From contig DASUWS010000132.1 of the NCBI GenBank assembly GCA_036378295.1, positions 1 through 6,861 on the forward strand: DNA of 6,861 nt. The letters are read 5' to 3'. The notes under the pieces were generated by a model. The model had not been told where the DNA came from. It saw nothing but the letters and a program-made list of their open reading frames with translations, and ran no database searches. Positions 5,140 to 6,861 of the stretch are shown here, piece by piece (position 1 is the first letter of the stretch; every line of letters starts with the position of its first letter). The DNA comes from DAHUXT01 sp036378295. Lineage in GTDB: Bacteria; Chloroflexota; Ktedonobacteria; Ktedonobacterales; JADMIN01. The position numbers and the translations under genes were made by a program.

Positions 5140-6588
5140 ATGACGAAATCATCGCGCGGTGATGAAAAGAAGACAGTCGAACTTCCCGCAGTGACGCTGG
5201 AGGAGACATCTGAAACGGCAGGCATGGCGGCTGCCTCGACACCAGATAACGCGGATGATGCGGATGATGCGCGCATAACACGCGAGCTGGAGGCTCTTGT
5301 CCCCCAAGCACCCGCCGAGACTAGACCGCACGATGCCAAGAAATCAGGGCCAGCCGCCCAGGCCATAGAAGACGACAACACGCAGGAAGAACGCGAAACC
5401 GGCCCTTCGGCAGAGATGAGCGGGCGCACGCCCTCACCCTCGCACGAGGTTGAGGACGACCTCGAACCAACGCTGCAACGCCCGGCTGTTCCCCCGCCAC
5501 TACCGCTGGAGCGACCACGCCACAACACGCTCGCCGCGATCACTCGCCCGCGTGGCAGTACCGACCCCCGCGGAACTCCGCCACCGCCGGAGCCAGAGCC
5601 GGAGCCAGAATATCCAGCATTCTCCGACGATATTCCCGACGAGACCGACTACGCGGGGAAAGATGAGGAAGAGTGGGCCATTGCCGACCAACCGACCGTC
5701 GCGCTCGCGCCCGGCTCGGTCTTGGGTGCGCGCCCACAGTATCTCGAAACGGATGAGCATTCCGCATGGCCTCCGCGTCCCAATGTCCATTTCCCACCTC
5801 CGGGAACCCTGCCCGAGGCGGCGGCCAGTCTGCACCGTCGTGCGACTCCCCGCGCCGACCGGACGGGGCAGCGACGCCTCGCATCCCCAACGGGACGCCC
5901 CATGCCCCGGACGCCGCCCAATGGCGTCCCACTCTCAGCGCTGCCCGATCCACGGATGGAACGCTTCCGGGAGTTGCATCGCCGGCGCGAAGCCGTCGAG
6001 CATGGGCTGCGCGATCCACGCGCGGAGAAGCATGTCACCGAGCGGGTCCGCCAGTGGTGGGGCGATCTGCGTCCTGGCCTCAAACAGGCGCTCGATTACC
6101 AGCATGAGGCACGCGCCACTGGTGCGCATCCCATTCCAGCGTACGAGCCTTCGCCAACGTCCCGCCTGGGCGATGTCTTTGGACGATTGACCGCGTCGGC
6201 GCGCGAGCTCACTGAACGTGCCCAGTCCGCGGCGGCTCCTGCCTTCAAGCGGCTACACAATCAGGCGGAACAAGCGGCACAGGCGATTGTGGGGCGCTTG
6301 GAGGGCGATACCACGCGCCAGCAGGCGCCCTTCCTTGGGCCAGGGCGCATCGCCGTCTTCTTCCGCTCAGGCGTCTCCGTCGGACAGGCGCAGCGGCTGC
6401 TCTCCTCCAACGAGGCACGGCCACTGCGCATCATTCCGCGCAAGCATGGCTTCCTGGCCTTTGTCCTTCCTGGGACCGAGGAGCAGGTCAGCAAACGCCT
6501 GCGGATTCATCCCTATGTGCGCGACGTAGTCTATATGCGTCCCGACGACTACAACGATTTCGCCGAGGACGACGAGTACGAGGGATAG
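5140..6588 (+). CDS. Disordered acidic/proline-rich protein with C-terminal S8-propeptide-like domain
   Basis: From the ATG the protein is 482 aa, with no signal peptide or membrane helix. Residues 1-270 are low-complexity: acidic stretches (ADDADDA near 38-44), then proline-rich tracts (PPPPEPEPEPE at 147-157) and Arg/Pro-rich runs. Residues 271-320 and 340-390 look helical, with PRMERFRELHRRREAVEHGL and an alanine/glutamate-rich segment. Residues 402-470 form the only clear globular part: GRIAVFFRSGVSVGQAQRLL, then PLRIIPRKHGFLAFVLPGTE, then LRIHPYVRDVVYMRPDD. That order matches the small alpha/beta propeptide of subtilisin-like (S8) proteases of the fervidolysin type, but the protein ends ~12 residues later and no Asp-His-Ser protease follows. 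It may be a stand-alone inhibitor/chaperone-like domain or simply a ferredoxin-like binding module. The gene itself is convincing; the domain match is by eye and the function is unknown. Confidence 0.75.
   Translation: MTKSSRGDEKKTVELPAVTLEETSETAGMAAASTPDNADDADDARITRELEALVPQAPAETRPHDAKKSGPAAQAIEDDNTQEERETGPSAEMSGRTPSPSHEVEDDLEPTLQRPAVPPPLPLERPRHNTLAAITRPRGSTDPRGTPPPPEPEPEPEYPAFSDDIPDETDYAGKDEEEWAIADQPTVALAPGSVLGARPQYLETDEHSAWPPRPNVHFPPPGTLPEAAASLHRRATPRADRTGQRRLASPTGRPMPRTPPNGVPLSALPDPRMERFRELHRRREAVEHGLRDPRAEKHVTERVRQWWGDLRPGLKQALDYQHEARATGAHPIPAYEPSPTSRLGDVFGRLTASARELTERAQSAAAPAFKRLHNQAEQAAQAIVGRLEGDTTRQQAPFLGPGRIAVFFRSGVSVGQAQRLLSSNEARPLRIIPRKHGFLAFVLPGTEEQVSKRLRIHPYVRDVVYMRPDDYNDFAEDDEYEG
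5251..5271 (+). repeat. Tandem 9-bp repeat coding for Ala-Asp-Asp
   Basis: GCGGATGAT is repeated twice and followed by GCG, giving an ADDADDA tract in the acidic N-terminus of the propeptide-like protein. Such in-frame repeats change length by slippage without breaking the frame. Confidence 0.7.
5587..5610 (+). repeat. Tandem 12-bp repeat coding for Pro-Glu
   Basis: CCGGAGCCAGAG is followed by CCGGAGCCAGAA, one base different, encoding PEPEPEPE. It forms a stiff, charged linker in the middle of the disordered region. Confidence 0.7.
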
Positions 6589-6603
6589 GACAGCGAGAGA
6601 ACT

Positions 6604-6660
6604 GGAACCGCCCGCATGCCGGACCCTAACCGTCCCGGCGTCTGGGACGAATCTGGTTCC
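6604..6660. terminator. Nested hairpin between convergent genes, weak terminator candidate
   Basis: An outer stem GGAACC/GGTTCC (6604-6609 and 6655-6660) encloses a perfect inner stem CGTCCC/GGGACG with a 7-base loop (6631-6636 and 6644-6649). It sits 15 bases past the stop of the propeptide-like gene and 45 bases past the stop of the leftward gene, where a bidirectional terminator would be expected. Neither side has a T run, so intrinsic termination is doubtful. Confidence 0.3.
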
Positions 6661-6705
6661 GCGCTCCTATCCTGGCACACAGTCGTACGGCCACAGATTG
6701 CCCGC

Positions 6706-6861
6706 TTAACGCGGCAGAGCATCCGGTCCCCAGATTTGCGCGCCGCTCAGCGCCGTCGCGTAGAGCAGCAGATGCGTGCTATCGGGCGACCAGCGGAGAA
6801 ACATCCACTGATCGAAAGACACCTCTGGCCCGGTATTCGGCATCAGCGTGCCTAGCAGCTT
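6706..6861 (-). CDS. C-terminal end of a beta-propeller (WD40/TolB-like) protein, partial
   Basis: Read leftward from the right edge, one frame stays open for 51 codons and ends in TAA at 6706-6708. The residues include FDQWMFLRWSPDSTHLLLY and, shortly after, GAQIWGPDALPR. WSPDS-x-HLLLY followed by an xIW end is the typical blade of WD40, YVTN or TolB propellers, in which Trp-Ser-Pro-Asp-Gly/Ser precedes a hydrophobic strand. The gene starts outside the window, so total length, signal peptide and partner domains are unknown. The rightward 79-codon ORF over the same bases (6616-6855) has no ribosome site or recognisable motif and is best read as its antisense shadow. The gene is convergent with the propeptide-like gene. 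Propeller proteins of this kind may act as periplasmic or signalling scaffolds; nothing here decides which. Confidence 0.65.
   Translation of the reverse strand, partial: KLLGTLMPNTGPEVSFDQWMFLRWSPDSTHLLLYATALSGAQIWGPDALPR

Noticed and set aside
4680..5543. Minus-strand ORF of 287 codons across the regulator end, the spacer and the propeptide-like gene start
   Set aside because: Its composition is Ser/Arg/Gly-rich with no motif, and it opposes two convincing genes. The frame is long because the GC-rich opposite strand rarely makes stops.
5450..6190. Plus-strand ORF of 246 codons inside the propeptide-like gene
   Set aside because: Arg/Ser/Pro-rich with no domain; it is an out-of-frame reading of a proline-rich coding region.
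6616..6855. Plus-strand ORF of 79 codons at the right edge
   Set aside because: No ribosome site or motif, and it is opposite a frame with a clear propeller signature.

Overview
The window (about 60% GC, tightly packed genes, GTG and TTG starts, ATGA stop/start overlaps) looks like bacterial chromosome. The ABC permease beginning MIWMTWRQHR with a RELESGTFRLAWTQSV motif, the YtrA-type GntR gene in front of it and the long DUF5937-like ArsR regulator suggest a Ktedonobacteria-like Chloroflexota, with an actinobacterium as the alternative. This placement is an inference from protein style only. I see no rRNA, tRNA, CRISPR array, insertion sequence or phage gene.

Region 1 (1-2389, + strand) is a three-gene operon: a GntR/YtrA-family repressor, an ABC ATPase and an ABC-2-type permease, joined by two ATGA overlaps (423-426 and 1385-1388). 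This is the usual layout of a self-regulated drug or envelope-stress exporter.

Region 2 (2411-3420, - strand) converges on the operon across a 21-bp gap. It holds a seven-helix membrane protein with an internal duplication, each half carrying an ExxE motif reminiscent of FTR1-type iron permeases. A 73-aa two-helix membrane protein follows, coupled by another ATGA overlap.

Region 3 (3421-3697) is a divergent control region. The 7-mer ATGATAC/GTATCAT occurs three times in it: once over a likely extended -10 of the leftward membrane genes and twice as a 16-bp palindrome upstream of the rightward regulator. A second perfect palindrome (TGTGATGT-N12-ACATCACA) lies next to it. This is the best-supported regulatory signal in the window.

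Region 4 (3698-4840, + strand) encodes a 380-aa ArsR-type regulator with a long N-terminal domain. It is the obvious candidate to bind the shared operators and control the membrane pair.

Region 5 (4841-6588) has a 299-bp spacer that may hold a 30-aa cysteine-rich small ORF. A 482-aa hydrophilic, largely disordered protein follows; its last ~70 residues resemble the propeptide fold of subtilisin-like (S8) proteases, but no protease domain is present.

Region 6 (6589-6861) has a small nested hairpin and then the C-terminal end of a leftward gene running in from beyond the right edge. Its WSPD...QIWG pattern is typical of WD40/TolB beta-propeller repeats.

The most testable novelty is the regulator plus duplicated-ExxE membrane pair as a possible metal-responsive transport module. 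The orphan propeptide-like protein is second.
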